Below, one piece after another: positions 32,990 through 43,260 of a stretch of 64,000 nt of DNA. The notes under the pieces were generated by a model. The model made no database searches. It was not told where the DNA came from and was given only the letters and a program-made list of their open reading frames with translations. Source of the stretch: Viola odorata (taxonomy: Eukaryota > Streptophyta > Magnoliopsida > Malpighiales > Violaceae); assembly GCA_963691705.1 (NCBI GenBank), contig OY829541.1, positions 32,500,719 to 32,564,718 on the forward strand, in the 5' to 3' direction. A program made the position numbers and the translations under genes. Positions within the stretch are counted from its first letter, which is position 1; each line of letters starts with the position of its first letter.

Positions 32990-33000
32990 ATTTATAGATC
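32990..33000 (-). promoter_or_regulatory. TATA box of Tat-A anti4
   Basis: ATCTATAAATG on the minus strand, about 66 nt upstream of the anti4 ATG. The match is good for a plant TATA box. Confidence 0.62.
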
Positions 33001-33149
33001 CAGAGCAATAGATGTTCACCGGGACAGGTGTCTCGAAAATCGGGTCACTCCAATAACCCAACGACGATAGGAGGGAAGGCTGACGTGGAGCTCTTAAAGG
33101 ACGCCCGAAATGCTCGAGCGGAACATGGACTGAGGCCTACAACAACATA

Positions 33150-33262
33150 ACACCACGTGATTTGTAGGCGGCCCATAGCATAAAAACCGCGCAATATCTC
33201 AGGTAGCTCCGAGAAGCGTAAAACCGCGTCGATATTGCAGGTAGCAACGGCGTAAAATAGCA
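33150..33262 (-). repeat. 34-35-bp tandem repeats upstream of Tat-A anti4
   Basis: Three units on the minus strand share GCGGTTTTACGC and CTACCTGCAATATCGACGCGG patterns. A related array with the same core (GACGAGGTTTTATGC, CTACCTGCGA) lies upstream of anti4 in Tat-B (36388-36520). Confidence 0.65.
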
Positions 33263-33748
33263 CAAATCGTAGGAAGTTTATGATGAAAAACCATGTCGGT
33301 TTTACAAACGGCTTACACGCTTGGAAGAAAAAAGCAATATGCGTAGGCGAAAGCCTATGGAGGAAAAACATGGACGTATCGCCTTCAGAACGATATGCGG
33401 AGTCCTTAAGGGATAACGTCATAATACCCTGCTTCACCAATATTGATCGTGTCAAGCGTATTGTGGGATGTTAGCGTTATAGTTTCCGTGCCTCATCGAC
33501 ATAACTGTGACGCCCTCTTCACCGACAGCTCGGTCAACACCCTCACTATGACCAATAGCTACCGCAAGAAATTTGTTCCCATTAACTGACTCGTTGTCAG
33601 ATATCCAGTACCCGTGTACTATCAGAAGAGTCAGAAAATGTCCGAAAATTCTTATGAATCCGCCACAGTATGAAAGGGGGTAGCATTCCTCCAGAGGCAG
33701 GGAAGGAAGCCCTTGGTAAACACTCGGGCTCGTTTTCAGTTGGGCTTA
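33263..33748. other. Tat-A 3' untranslated end before the LTR
   Basis: No gene. The last ~45 bp (CCCTTGGTAAACACTCGGGCT, then TTTCAGTTGGGCTTA) are conserved in Tat-B next to its 3' LTR (35807-35852) and in the 62-kb copy (63198-63237). A classical polypurine tract directly against the LTR is not obvious; the nearest purine-rich run is GAGGCAGGGAAGGAAG near 33696. Confidence 0.6.
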
Positions 33749-34266
33749 TGATAACAATCGATGAAATACCAAGGGTACATTCGTCAACTCACCTAAAATC
33801 CAGGGCAGATCCCTGTAGACATTGACTTATGCCGGCACCTGGCTACCGCCCGCGATGAGCCTTGGACCCTAGGATAGTCGACATCAGTGGGGGGGGGGGT
33901 ACCCACACGGCGTCATCCTATCCTAGGAAGGGCGACAGCCTCTTATGGGCGATACCTCGCCAGCGATATCTTATCCCTCTAACGCATGGTGACGTCATCC
34001 TGGGCGTTATCTCCCTTCGATAACGCCCACCCCTAAGGTAACGCCTTCTCTTTTGCCTATAAATACCACCTCATTCTAGATCTAAGGTAAGAGCAAATTC
34101 TCTACTAAAATCTCTACAGAATTTCATAGCCATACTAACTTAAGCATCGGAGTGTCTACGCCGAAGACCCCCCTCCGGCGCTTTGCAGGTACGACGGACT
34201 GCAGCCACAGTAATTCCGGACATCCATAATCCTCACTCTGCCCCCGCAGAAACTTGAATCTTATCA
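33749..34266 (+). repeat. Tat-A 3' LTR
   Basis: 518 bp, from TGATAACAATCG to GAATCTTATCA, about 4.6 percent diverged from 18324-18840. CTATC follows at 34267-34271. Confidence 0.96.
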
Positions 34267-34271
34267 CTATC

Positions 34272-35283
34272 GTTAGCATTTTTAAATTTTCATCGCATTT
34301 TAGCATCGTCATTTTCATCGTCAGCGTTCGAAATAGCATTTTTACTGTTTCGTCACGTATTTTCGTTATTATTATCATTATTATTTTAGCCTTAAAAATC
34401 ATATTTTTTAATTATCCGGCAGTCATTTGCTTGTTTTTTCTTCGTTTTAGGTCATCACATGAATTTGAGGATTTTTAGTATTTTAGCGCATTTTTTAGTT
34501 TTTTTATTTTTTTATTATTTTTTTTGTTCGAGCTTTTTTTGGACCCCAGTAAGTTCGCTCGGACAATAGCTCGAATTTGGAATATTTTCCAACAACTAGT
34601 TGCTACCTTTTTTTTATTCACGACGAACTACAACGTTTCGTGTAACTTTCGTCATAACGTCATTTATTTTCCGTCCGAAGGTTTCACGTTTTTGAACGAG
34701 AAAACAAACACGTTAAACGAAAAATTCTCTTCATTCTCTGTAGACGGTTAAAATTGTCGTATTTTTCTCTACGCGCTGGCACCTTCGGCTCGAAAATTCA
34801 GAACGTTTGTTCGCAAAAATTGGCTCGAGGCCATTTAAATAAGTTAAAGGGCCATTTAATCACAACCGTTGATCTGGTTAACGAAGAAAATTCAACCAGA
34901 TCAACGGTCGGCTGATTTAATGTGCATGGTGCACATGCACCGTGGAAGCGACGAGCAGCGGAGCAAGCCACCTAGCTGCTTGCTCCCGTCGCTTCCTGTC
35001 CCTTCGACCGGTCACCTCAGCCCCGAACCGGCCACCACGCGCAGCACTCGCCTCCAAAGCCACGCGATCTCTCGCCTATAAAAGGCCCCTCCCTCCAACG
35101 TTTAGAAAGACACCAAAATCTCAAGAGCAAGCTCTGCTCCTTCTCCCTCATTGATTGATATCTCATATCGAGCATCGATCGTCACAGTTCAAGCTTGGCA
35201 GTAAGCTTCTTCAAGCTTTTCTTGTTTTCGTTTTTCTTATGCATTTTTTTCTTTAATTCATTTTGCTTCGTTTTGATAGAATA
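34272..35283 (+). repeat. LTR-C, middle segment with promoter
   Basis: It continues LTR-C after the Tat-A insertion and ends at the Tat-B insertion. It is AT-rich up to about 34850, then GC-richer, with a TATA box and a putative transcription start region (GAGCAAGCTCTGCTCC near 35126). No coding content. Confidence 0.8.
35076..35084 (+). promoter_or_regulatory. LTR-C TATA box
   Basis: GCCTATAAAAGGCCCC, an excellent plant TATA box, sets LTR-C on the plus strand and marks the U3/R boundary about 30 nt farther. Confidence 0.75.
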
Positions 35284-35806
35284 TGATAAGATTCAATGTC
35301 GATTTGATAAGACTTAGTGTCGTGTCTGATCGGAACGGCGGCGATCGGTGGCGGGTGTACCTGCAAAGCGCCGGAGGGGGAGCTCCGGCGTAGACACTCC
35401 GATGCTTAAGTCAGTTCGGGGGGTATGAATTAACCAGAGGTTCTGCTAGATGATCTCGATCTTACCTTCTGTTTGAAAGGTAGGGGTATTTATAGGCTTT
35501 GATGGCGATACCTGGCGATAACAGTCCAGGCGATGTCTGATGATGACGTCATAAGCGATACCAGTAGGTGACGTCATGAGCGATATCTGACGGGGGTGCC
35601 GGAAGCGATAACCTCTGGGATCCCTAGGCTGGGATGGTGTTGTGCGTATAGAGACACGTGAGTCCCCCCTCCGCTGATGTCGACCATCCTAGGAATCCTT
35701 TGCTGATCTCCGGGCGATATGAAGAGATATTACGGGACTTATGGGAATCCGTCCAGCAGGAGCCGCAAGTGTAGTAACACCGTAAGGGTTGTCTTGATTG
35801 TTATCA
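35284..35806 (-). repeat. Tat-B 3' LTR
   Basis: On the minus strand it starts TGATAACAATCAAG and ends GAATCTTATCA. It holds the conserved hairpin block (35357-35406) and the TATA-like CCTATAAATACC (around 35484). Confidence 0.95.
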
Positions 35807-36468
35807 TAAGCCCAACTGAAAATGAGCCCGAGTGTTTACCAAGGGCTGTCATTCCCTGTCCACGTCTGGAATCATAGGTGAGGGTTCGTTCTTTCCTGAG
35901 GCGATATGTTCGCAGGACCTTCGAACTTCTTCGGTTGCCCAACGCTAATCGATTTTAAGTGATGAGCTGGAGTTTAAATCTGAAGCTTTCCGCCGAACAA
36001 GCTGCTTCCGTCCTTCATTCTCGTCTAGAGGCCTGTTCTCTTGAGGCGTCAAGAGATTCATGAGAGACGCCGCTATTACGTTCGTAATTACGAGGGTATT
36101 GCTTTCGCCCAGCGATGTTATTTTGTTTGGCCTCTTAGCAGGGCTTATGAAGTCGCAACTTTACTCGTGTCGTGGGAGAGCTGCTGACGGGCCACTTGCG
36201 ACGCCTTCAAGGACTGCAAGCAGGTCATGCTGTGGGCTTACACGTTCCGGGTCCATCCTCTTTCCAAGTGTACTGCAAATACATAGGGGAGATAGGTACT
36301 TATGGAGAAGTTAGCAAACTTTGTACTTACAGGGATTTGAGGTCACGCGGGCCCTGTCTTTCTTTTCCGCTTAAGGAAACAACGATATCAACGTGGTTTT
36401 ACGCCATCAGCTGCCTACGATTAGCGCGGCTTTATACCACTAGATGCCTGTGATGTCGACGAGGTTTT
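35807..36468. other. Tat-B region next to the 3' LTR, with tandem repeats
   Basis: The first ~45 bp are the LTR-proximal block shared with Tat-A. Four imperfect ~35-bp units with GACGAGGTTTTATGC/CAACGTGGTTTTACGC cores occupy 36388-36520. The rest shows no gene that I can support. Confidence 0.6.
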
Positions 36469-36520
36469 ATGCATCTAGGGCTACCTGCGACACCAACGCG
36501 GCCTTACACTGTGGATACCG
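36388..36520 (+). repeat. ~35-bp tandem repeats upstream of Tat-B anti4
   Basis: Units TCAACGTGGTTTTACGC, TTAGCGCGGCTTTATACC, GTCGACGAGGTTTTATGC and CCAACGCGGCCTTACAC are each followed by a CTGCCT/CTACCTGCGA-like end. The related array upstream of anti4 in Tat-A (33150-33262) supports a shared origin. Confidence 0.65.
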
Positions 36521-36810
36521 GTAACCATATGACTTCTGAGGGCATCCTGGAGCTGCAAGGGATGTTGACCCCACTCCATTCTAGGCTGGGAGCCATGTCT
36601 TTGGAGGATTTCAGTCCTTTGGAGAGCGTGTCGAGGTCGGCCACCTCCATCGCTCGGATTCAGGTGGTGATCGCCATGCTGCAGCAGCGCAAGGATATGC
36701 TGGGGTGCTGCTTGAAGGGGATGAGAGCCACCTCTCATGATCTAATTCTGGTCATGGAATCGCTGAGAGATATTCCCGAAATACCAGATGACGCCGGCTC
36801 TGATGCCTGA
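36469..36810 (+). CDS. Tat-B anti4: small helical protein
   Basis: An open frame of 113 codons; the start is ambiguous (36469 or the ATG at 36529). From MTSEGILELQGMLTPL on, it aligns with Tat-A anti4: ILEL-GM, SLEDFSPLESVS, RIQVVIAMLQQRKDMLGCC. The acidic end is PEIPDDAGSDA. The part before 36529 overlaps the tandem repeats and does not align with Tat-A, so the downstream start is more likely. Helix-prone, no known domain, function unknown. This copy has no internal stop. Confidence 0.65.
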   Translation: MHLGLPATPTRPYTVDTGNHMTSEGILELQGMLTPLHSRLGAMSLEDFSPLESVSRSATSIARIQVVIAMLQQRKDMLGCCLKGMRATSHDLILVMESLRDIPEIPDDAGSDA

Positions 36811-37280
36811 TAGCGGTGGTGCCCTTTTTTTCCTTTTCCCCGTGTCATGTAACTGTACTTTCTCGGCCATTAGGCCATAATAAATAAACTGTTTCTATTA
36901 TGCCACTTCGCAACTGTTCTTCTTCTTTAATACGCCCTTTATCTTTTTTCCATTGGAGATGTTCTTGGCCCAATCTGAAAATGACTCAGCCACTGGGTAG
37001 TTTTCTGGCTGGTTGTTCTACATTAAATCTACGCCGCCATTGTCCTGGCAACTGATTGGGTGATTTTGCGGTTTTCCTTGATTCATGTGAAATTTCAACA
37101 GGCGTGACCGTAAATCCATATTTACACCCCAGGCTGTACACGTGTCTACCCTCAAGGGTTGGGTTGGAAGACCAAAGTTCCCTTTTTTCCAATTTTCTGG
37201 CTATTTAAGGGGATCCTCTTTCCCTTGTTTTTATTCACCTCCTCGTTCATTTTTTCCTTTGATAAGTAATCTGTGATCTC
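36811..37280. other. Tat-B spacer and anti3 promoter
   Basis: Non-coding. A TATA-like CTATTTAAGG at 37201-37210 lies about 73 nt upstream of the anti3 ATG, the same distance as in Tat-A (~75 nt). Confidence 0.6.
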
Positions 37281-37712
37281 ATGGCTGATTCTCATTTTTT
37301 AGATACGTTCGCACGAGATTCTCCACCAACTCCTCCGACTTCTTCTGATTCGGACAATCCTCCTCCGTCGCCTCCTTGGAGGCCGCCTGTTCGCCGTCGG
37401 TGTCGCAAGAGGCGGAGGAAAAATGCTGCGGAGGCATCTAGATCGTTCTTCGATTCTCTTGCCTCTTTCTCCACGAAGGGGAAAGATACATCCTTCCTTC
37501 CTAGTGAGTCGCCGCAATGGGCTCTCTCTGCCTGTTCAGTCGTTGAAGCGGTATCGCCAGCTGTCAAGGAGGGGTCAGATCAATCATCCGCTCGCGCGGG
37601 GGAGAGGGTTGAGAAACCTTTCCCTTTTGTTGGCGAGGATCCATCGCTTTTAGGTGAGGATAATGATGACGTGGTCTACTGCTATGGCGTCTCCTGGTCT
37701 GACGGCGAATAG
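37281..37712 (+). CDS. Tat-B anti3: small basic/acidic protein
   Basis: ATG at 37281 (MADSHFLDTFARDS), 143 codons, uninterrupted. It has TPPTSSDSDNPPPSPP, then an Arg/Lys-rich block (VRRRCRKRRRKNAAEASRSF) that could be a nuclear localisation signal, a Ser/Glu-rich middle and an acidic end (EDNDDVVYCYGVSWSDGE). Its Tat-A counterpart has the same layout with about 8 percent insertion/deletion and moderate identity. No known domain. Conservation of frame between two separate elements argues it was a real protein. Confidence 0.72.
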   Translation: MADSHFLDTFARDSPPTPPTSSDSDNPPPSPPWRPPVRRRCRKRRRKNAAEASRSFFDSLASFSTKGKDTSFLPSESPQWALSACSVVEAVSPAVKEGSDQSSARAGERVEKPFPFVGEDPSLLGEDNDDVVYCYGVSWSDGE

Positions 37713-38176
37713 TTGGGCATATCATGCTTCCTTTGTAGATGCCGTATGGCTTTTCCAAAATAATAAAATGACGCTTTATTTTCTTTTTGCTCTCCTGCCG
37801 CTTTTCTCCCTTCGTGTTTCCAGGATTATCGCGGAAATGTGCCTTTCGCTGGATGCAACCGCCTTTCGGTTTTCAATCCGTAACTGTCTTTTCCCAAGAG
37901 ACATTGATGACTGCCCACGCGTCCTTTTCCACTCTGCACGTGTTTTATTTTCACAGGCTGCTTCTTCTTTAGGTTTTACCTTTATAAGGAATCCGCTCTT
38001 CTCTTTTAGTACTTTTGCTAATATTTCAAAATTCTTCGCATTCTCTCTCTTCTGTGCTTTTTTCTTCTCGAGGGGTTTACTGCGATTGCTCACCGGTGCC
38101 GACGACCGGTTCACTGGTTCTCTGTTCTAGGTATTTTTGTTTCTCTATCGCCATAGCTTTACTTTTCCAGTTCATT
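37713..38176. other. Tat-B spacer and anti2 promoter
   Basis: Non-coding, pyrimidine-rich near the end. The TATA box CTTTATAAGG at 37980-37989 lies about 190 nt upstream of the anti2 ATG, close to the spacing in Tat-A. Confidence 0.6.
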
Positions 38177-40399
38177 ATGTCTCGTGCTAGACCTTCTGCA
38201 ATTATCGAAAATCCCCTAGATCTCGAAGTTAGGAGAGCTCGTAGCGTTTTTTATTGTAATGAGGTTTTGAGGGCTGAATTAGAGGAGAACGGTATCACTT
38301 TTCCCACGGGATACCGCCCTTTTGTCCCTTTGAAGGATACTCGGCTCACTGATGCCATGTGGGGAACGTTTCGGTTGGTTTATTTCAAGATGTTTACCTA
38401 CGGATTTCGTTTCCCACTTCATACTTCTCTGATGAAACTGCTAAACTATTACGATCTCAATCCCGTTCAAATAACTCCACCTTCCTGGTGTGGGCTTTAC
38501 GCCTTTCTTCGTTCGTGTGAGATGAAGCGTATTTTCGCTCCATCGCTCGATCTGCTCCGTATATTTTTCACCTTGGGGTGTCACGGCTGCTTAGTGGATA
38601 TTACCCCAAGATGGAATGGTGCTCTTGTTCGGTTCTTCTGGCGGAATTTTCAAGGTTTCGAAGAGAACGTGGACAACTGGAAAAATGGCTTCTTCACCCT
38701 TCGCTTGCCCTCTCGATATTGGCGCGGTGGTTTTAACCGAGAGATTACCAGTGCCGCTTGGCGAGAACCAGATGTGTTGTCTAGTATGGATGTGTCCAAT
38801 GTTAACGCCTTGTTAGAAATAGAAGGGCCTTTCCGCATTCGGGAATTTGCTCGGCTCAGGCCTTTGTCAGAGTGTGTCGTTGGTGAGTTTTTTCTTTTAT
38901 CGCCTTATCGCTTCGATTTTCTTGTCATGTTGAAATATTTTATCGGCAGGTAACGCTGAGGGTCGATCCTCTGGGGAAAGTGACGCTCCTCTGAACTTGG
39001 TGCCGCTTCAGACATTACCTCCTTCTCCTCCACCTGAAGGCTCTAGTCGTCCGTCTATTCCGCCGCGAGGAAGGAGAAACAAAACCATCGCGACACGCAA
39101 TACATCTGCTCGACCTTCCCGTTTCCTTGAGAATTGGCTACCGTCTCGCGGTAAGGGAGTGGCCCCAAGTAATCCCGTGATTGAAGAGGTTGACAGTGAT
39201 AGCGAAAGCATGGATACTGGTTTCGAGCTGCGTCATGCCACTCTTGCCCAACGGATGAAACTTAGGTCGAGAAAAAGTGAACCCGCAGCAGAGTCGACCG
39301 AGGACGATAGCGAAGAGATCGCCGCCGAGACAGAGCGTCTCGTAAAGAGAAATCTGACCCACCAATTCCTCCCGCGGAGGAAGTTAACGCGGTTCCTACC
39401 GAGGGAGTTAACGTTTTTCGCGTTTCGGATCCCTTGCCAGTGACGAAAGTTGTCAAGGTGCCCTCTGCCATTCCTCCCAAAGTTAACGAGGCTTCAGCAG
39501 TGGTGGGCTCTCCCTTGGTGTCTGGCGGCCCTAACTCTCTGATTCACTCTTTTATTCCTGATGTGATCTTACCGGCTTCAAATCCGATTGCTCCTCTTAA
39601 CCCTCCCCCACAGAAACCTCAGCCTGTGTTTCTTTCTTCGATTTCGGGCATTGGTGATTCCGCATAAAGTTGTTCTCCTCCTTATATCGCCAATCTTTCC
39701 CTTCAAGGCCTTCAAGGCCCCACCACACATCAGCTGGACTTGTCTTCCCTTGGTACCGACGACCTTCGTGCTTTAGGGATATCAGACCCGCTATCGCGAG
39801 AAGAGCCAGTGGGCCCAATAGTGGGGCAAATGTTTACTTCTTCGAAGGACAAAGAAGAGTTCCTGCGGCATCCTCCTGAAGTACGGCATTCACGCCTTCT
39901 GACAGACATGCTGGCCAGTTTCCGCGAGCTAAATTACTTTTTCAAAGATCAGCGTGACAAGGTTCGGCCTTCTCTTGATTTGAAGGCAGAGCTACACGCT
40001 GCCTTAGGGAAGGTAACGGAGCTGTCGCAGCTTCAGGAGCGAAATCGGGTGGAGTTGGACGACTGTCGTGCTGAGCTTGCTCGAGAAAAATCAAAAGGGA
40101 AGGCTAAAATAGAGCTTCTGGAGGCGGAATTGGTGGTGGCTGACAAAAAGAATATCTTCCTTCGCGAAGAGATAGCGTCTCGCGATGCGGATTTGGCCAA
40201 AGTACCTTCAAGGATAGCCTGGTGTAAGAACAAGACCATGGAAATTTGTATTGCTGAATTTATGAGTCTCCATCGCCAGGGAACCGTTAATTCGTCAGTG
40301 CTGGCCGATTACTCTTCCAAGAGGATGAAATCTCTAGGCGAAGTTGAGGGAGATCTTCCTTCTAGGACTGGCGACTGTGATGTCCGCGAGGGCCCATGA
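38177..40399 (+). pseudogene. Tat-B anti2: Transposase_28-like domain protein, two exons
   Basis: ATG at 38177 (MSRARPSAIIENPLDLE). Exon 1 (38177-38882) has FKMFTYGFRFPLHTSLMKLL, PPSWCGLYAFLRSCEMKR, DITPRWNGALVRFFWRNFQG and NWKNGFFTLRLP. The intron 38883-38949 (67 nt, GTGAGT to GCAG) is in phase 1, as in Tat-A. Exon 2 starts Pro-rich (LQTLPPSPPPEG), contains DDLRALGISDPLSREEPVGP and ends with a coiled coil (ELDDCRAELAREKSKGKAK). Lesions: a frameshift between about 39340 and 39430 and a TAA at 39665 where Tat-A has Glu. Function unknown; the domain assignment is by sequence feel only. Confidence 0.82.
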
Positions 40400-40977
40400 T
40401 TAATCGAAGTTGTTCCATTTAGAAGATTTTTCTGCTTATTTGTTTCTTTGTCTTGTAATAACGCCTCGTTGTGCGACAATATTCATATTTTACTGCTATT
40501 TGATTTTTATTTCGCCTTTTCAAAGCTGCCTTTTTTCATTAACGCCCTCTTGCGATATCGCTTTTGTTTTTTCCAAGAGATGGTACCTGCTTTTCAGAGC
40601 ATTTAATGCTTGCTATCCTTTCATTAGAAAAGTCGTGATTGTGCAGGCACACGTGTCCATTTCTTCTGGCGCTATGGGCTAGCGTACCTGGATCGAGGTG
40701 TTGTAGCGCTTTTCTAGAATTGCAATCATTGCCTGAGTCTGTTTCTCATGTCGCTTCCACGCAACGACTGTGGCCTCCGCCATTTCGTTCGATTACTAGG
40801 GTTATAAAACCCAATATTTATTCTTTTCCTTTTCTTTTATCATCCCACTTTCTCATATTTTCTTTTAGCCGTCTTGTTTTCTCCCTACTATTCAGGGCTC
40901 TTCGAAGTGCTTTCTTTTTAAAGGTATTTCCTTTTTCCTCCATCGTCCTCTTCATCTTTTATTTCTTTAATTCTGCC
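40400..40977. other. Tat-B spacer and anti1 promoter
   Basis: Non-coding. The TATA box AGGGTTATAAAACCC at 40798-40812 is identical to the one in Tat-A and lies ~170 nt upstream of the anti1 ATG. The rest is pyrimidine-rich. Confidence 0.68.
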
Positions 40978-43260
40978 ATGGCTAAGACTCGCCGCTCTGA
41001 GTCGAAATCTGCCGATGAGAAAAGGATGGATATTACTGCTAGTGTTATTACATCTGAGGCCGCTCTCCGTGAGCATTTGGCCGCCAATAATGCTGATATC
41101 CCTAATGATTATAAGACCACTGTTGCCCCTGAGTCACTACGTTTGAACAGCGTTCTGACGGGCAATCGGAGGGTCTTGTACGCGCAAATGTTCCGTTATG
41201 GTTTCCGGCTTCCTATTGACTCTTTTGTGAAAGAATTGCTTGTTGCTGGCGATCTGAATCTGGCCCAATTATCCCCAAATGCGTATTGTTGTGTTTATGC
41301 TTTTCTGGAACTTTGTAAATACAAAGGGGTTACTTCCCCTTCCCTTCTACTGCTCAAATCTCTTTTTAAGCTGATGAAGTGACGGGGAGTGATAACTATA
41401 TCGCCCCGTTTTGACGATGACTCTCTTAAGTCTTTTACTTGGAAACTCCTCCACATCGAGTCTTCCGTTGATGCCTGGAAAAAGGAGTTCTTTGTGATAG
41501 ATCTTCCCGAAGGTCTTGGTTCCTGGTGGCGATCTGGGTTTAACCAAAACGTCGATGATACCGTCTAGAGCCGACCAGGGACCCTTCCTCCATGTGAACA
41601 AGACTGGTTAAACAAGTTGCTCAAACTGGAAATCAGCGTTCACATCCGTCAAGTGGCTTGTAGAATGGACATTCAGTCTTGTGTTAAACGTGAGTGTCGC
41701 GTTACTCCCTTATTTGTTATCGCTGATACTAATGCTGGCGTTATTTTGTGATCTCGCAGCGACGGATCCCAACTATAAGCCTGAAAGCGTAAGGAGATGC
41801 CTGAAGTGGGCTCAAGAAAGAGAAGAAAAGGAGAGGGCTACCTCCACGGAAGCTACTGATAATCCCACGGAGCTGCCGGCTACTTCCGCGAGTCTTGATC
41901 AAGTATCCTCTTCTTCGGCCGGTGAGGGGAATACTGCCATTCCTTCAGGCGTTCCCCTCGTGACCATCGCTATTCCTCCTGCCCAGCCTTTTTCTTCTTC
42001 CAAGGCTCCTAAGGCCATTGCCAAAGGAAAAAAGAATAGAAAAACAAGAAGCGGCAGGTTCTTCAGACGCACCTCTTCCCAACACCGTTACAGTAAGGGT
42101 GTCTTTTAGCCACTATATGCTACATTTTCGATGTCTATCGTGGTTTGATATCTTTTTTCTATATTTCATATTGCGTTCTTGGCAGGACACTACTGATGCC
42201 GCTACCTCCGCTCCTCCCTCAAGCGCTATGAATTTGGGCTACGTGCTGACTGGTTCTAAGAAGAGACAGCGGCCGGAAGGTGAGGGCGGAAATTTCTCTT
42301 CCTCCACCACCGGAATGGAGAACAGACCTCTGAATTTTGATTCCACGGTCGTTCCCCAAGGGGGGCATTCCTCTGAATTTTTGGCGAACATTGGCGCAGG
42401 CGAGACTTTCGGGGTTTCGCCCAATTCTTTGGAGGTCCCGTTCACGCATATCCCTCCAATCTGGGATATCAAGAGGGCTTGCAGGATTTTCCAGGTTATT
42501 AGCCTCATGGTGTTTACCTTGCTCCGAGGGGTTCGTCCACACAGGTTCACCCTCCTTTTCCATTGGCGTTTGTTCCTTCGAGCATCCCCCTATCGGCCCG
42601 TTATGGCGAAGGAGGTGCCACCTTCAACTTTGTAGCGGATCTTGGTCCGATAGGTGGGGTTGGCACTGTGACCCATCAGGTTGGACTGTACGATCTTCGT
42701 AACACTGGCTTGGCGGCACTGGGGGACGATGGCTTGGATTAAGTTTCGGCTTTGCTGGCTTCCCAAGTATTGGCGTCTGCGGCGGAACGGGATTCTTTCC
42801 TTTCCAAGAACGAGGTCAATAGGGTGAACTCATTACGCTCCAGCCTTTTCACTAACATGATGAAGTTCCATTATTGGGCGGAGGAAGCGCGGCGTCAGAC
42901 TGCTTTCCTTTCCTCCTCCTTGGAGGAATTATCGTGGGAGCGAAATGAGAAGGAGAAGTTGTTGGAGGAGCGCACGCGAGTATTATTAGCTCAACAGGAG
43001 CTGAAGAAGGAACATTCGGACGCCTTGGCAAAAGAGAGGGCCAAAAATACTGTCTTGGAGAATGAGAAGTCATCCTTGGGCCAACAGAAGGCTGTCGTGG
43101 AGGAAGAGTCGGCCGATAGGAGTCTGTGGCACGTCGAGCAGACTGCTGCTATTTTAGTTGCTTGTTTCGAGGAAGTCCATGGAGTCGATGCGTACAAGCC
43201 TGATGATGTTACGGCGGCTTTCATGCGAAGATCTGCTCATCTTAATGAGGAGGGTTTATT
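40978..43260 (+). pseudogene. Tat-B anti1: Transposase_28-like domain protein, three exons, 3' end cut by the LTR
   Basis: ATG at 40978 (MAKTRRSESKSADEKR). Exon 1 (40978-41689) has FRYGFRLPIDSFVKELL, LNLAQLSPNAYCCVYAFLEL and a WWRSGFNQN block, with stops at about 41380 (CGA to TGA) and 41566. Intron 1 is 41690-41759 (GTGAGT to GCAG, phase 1) and intron 2 is 42093-42185 (GTAAGG to GCAG). Exon 2 has a KGKKNRKTR basic cluster and a frame change near 42045. Exon 3 has a frame change near 42470, a stop near 42740, then a coiled coil (KEHSDALAKERAKNTVLENE) and HLNEEGLF at the LTR junction. About 18 terminal residues present in Tat-A are missing. Confidence 0.82.

Larger units (their letters stand above)
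18324..34266 (+). mobile_element. Tat-A: 15.9-kb Tat-lineage Ty3/gypsy element with four antisense genes
   Basis: LTRs at 18324-18840 and 33749-34266 (about 24 substitutions in ~517 bp, near 4.6 percent), flanked by CTATC. The plus strand carries gag, protease, reverse transcriptase, RNase H, a second archaeal-type RNase H and integrase (18927-24804). A ~90-bp repeat array and a ~7.7-kb region with four minus-strand genes (anti1 to anti4) follow. The second RNase H and antisense frames are recognised traits of the Tat lineage. Gag-pol has about a dozen lesions. Confidence 0.95.

Noticed and set aside
36060..36453. Plus-strand open frames between the Tat-B 3' LTR and anti4
   Set aside because: They overlap the tandem repeats and have no counterpart in Tat-A.
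38131..38170. 5' UTR intron of Tat-B anti2 (GTATTT to CCAG)
   Set aside because: 40 nt is too short for a plant intron and Tat-A shows no matching donor and acceptor.
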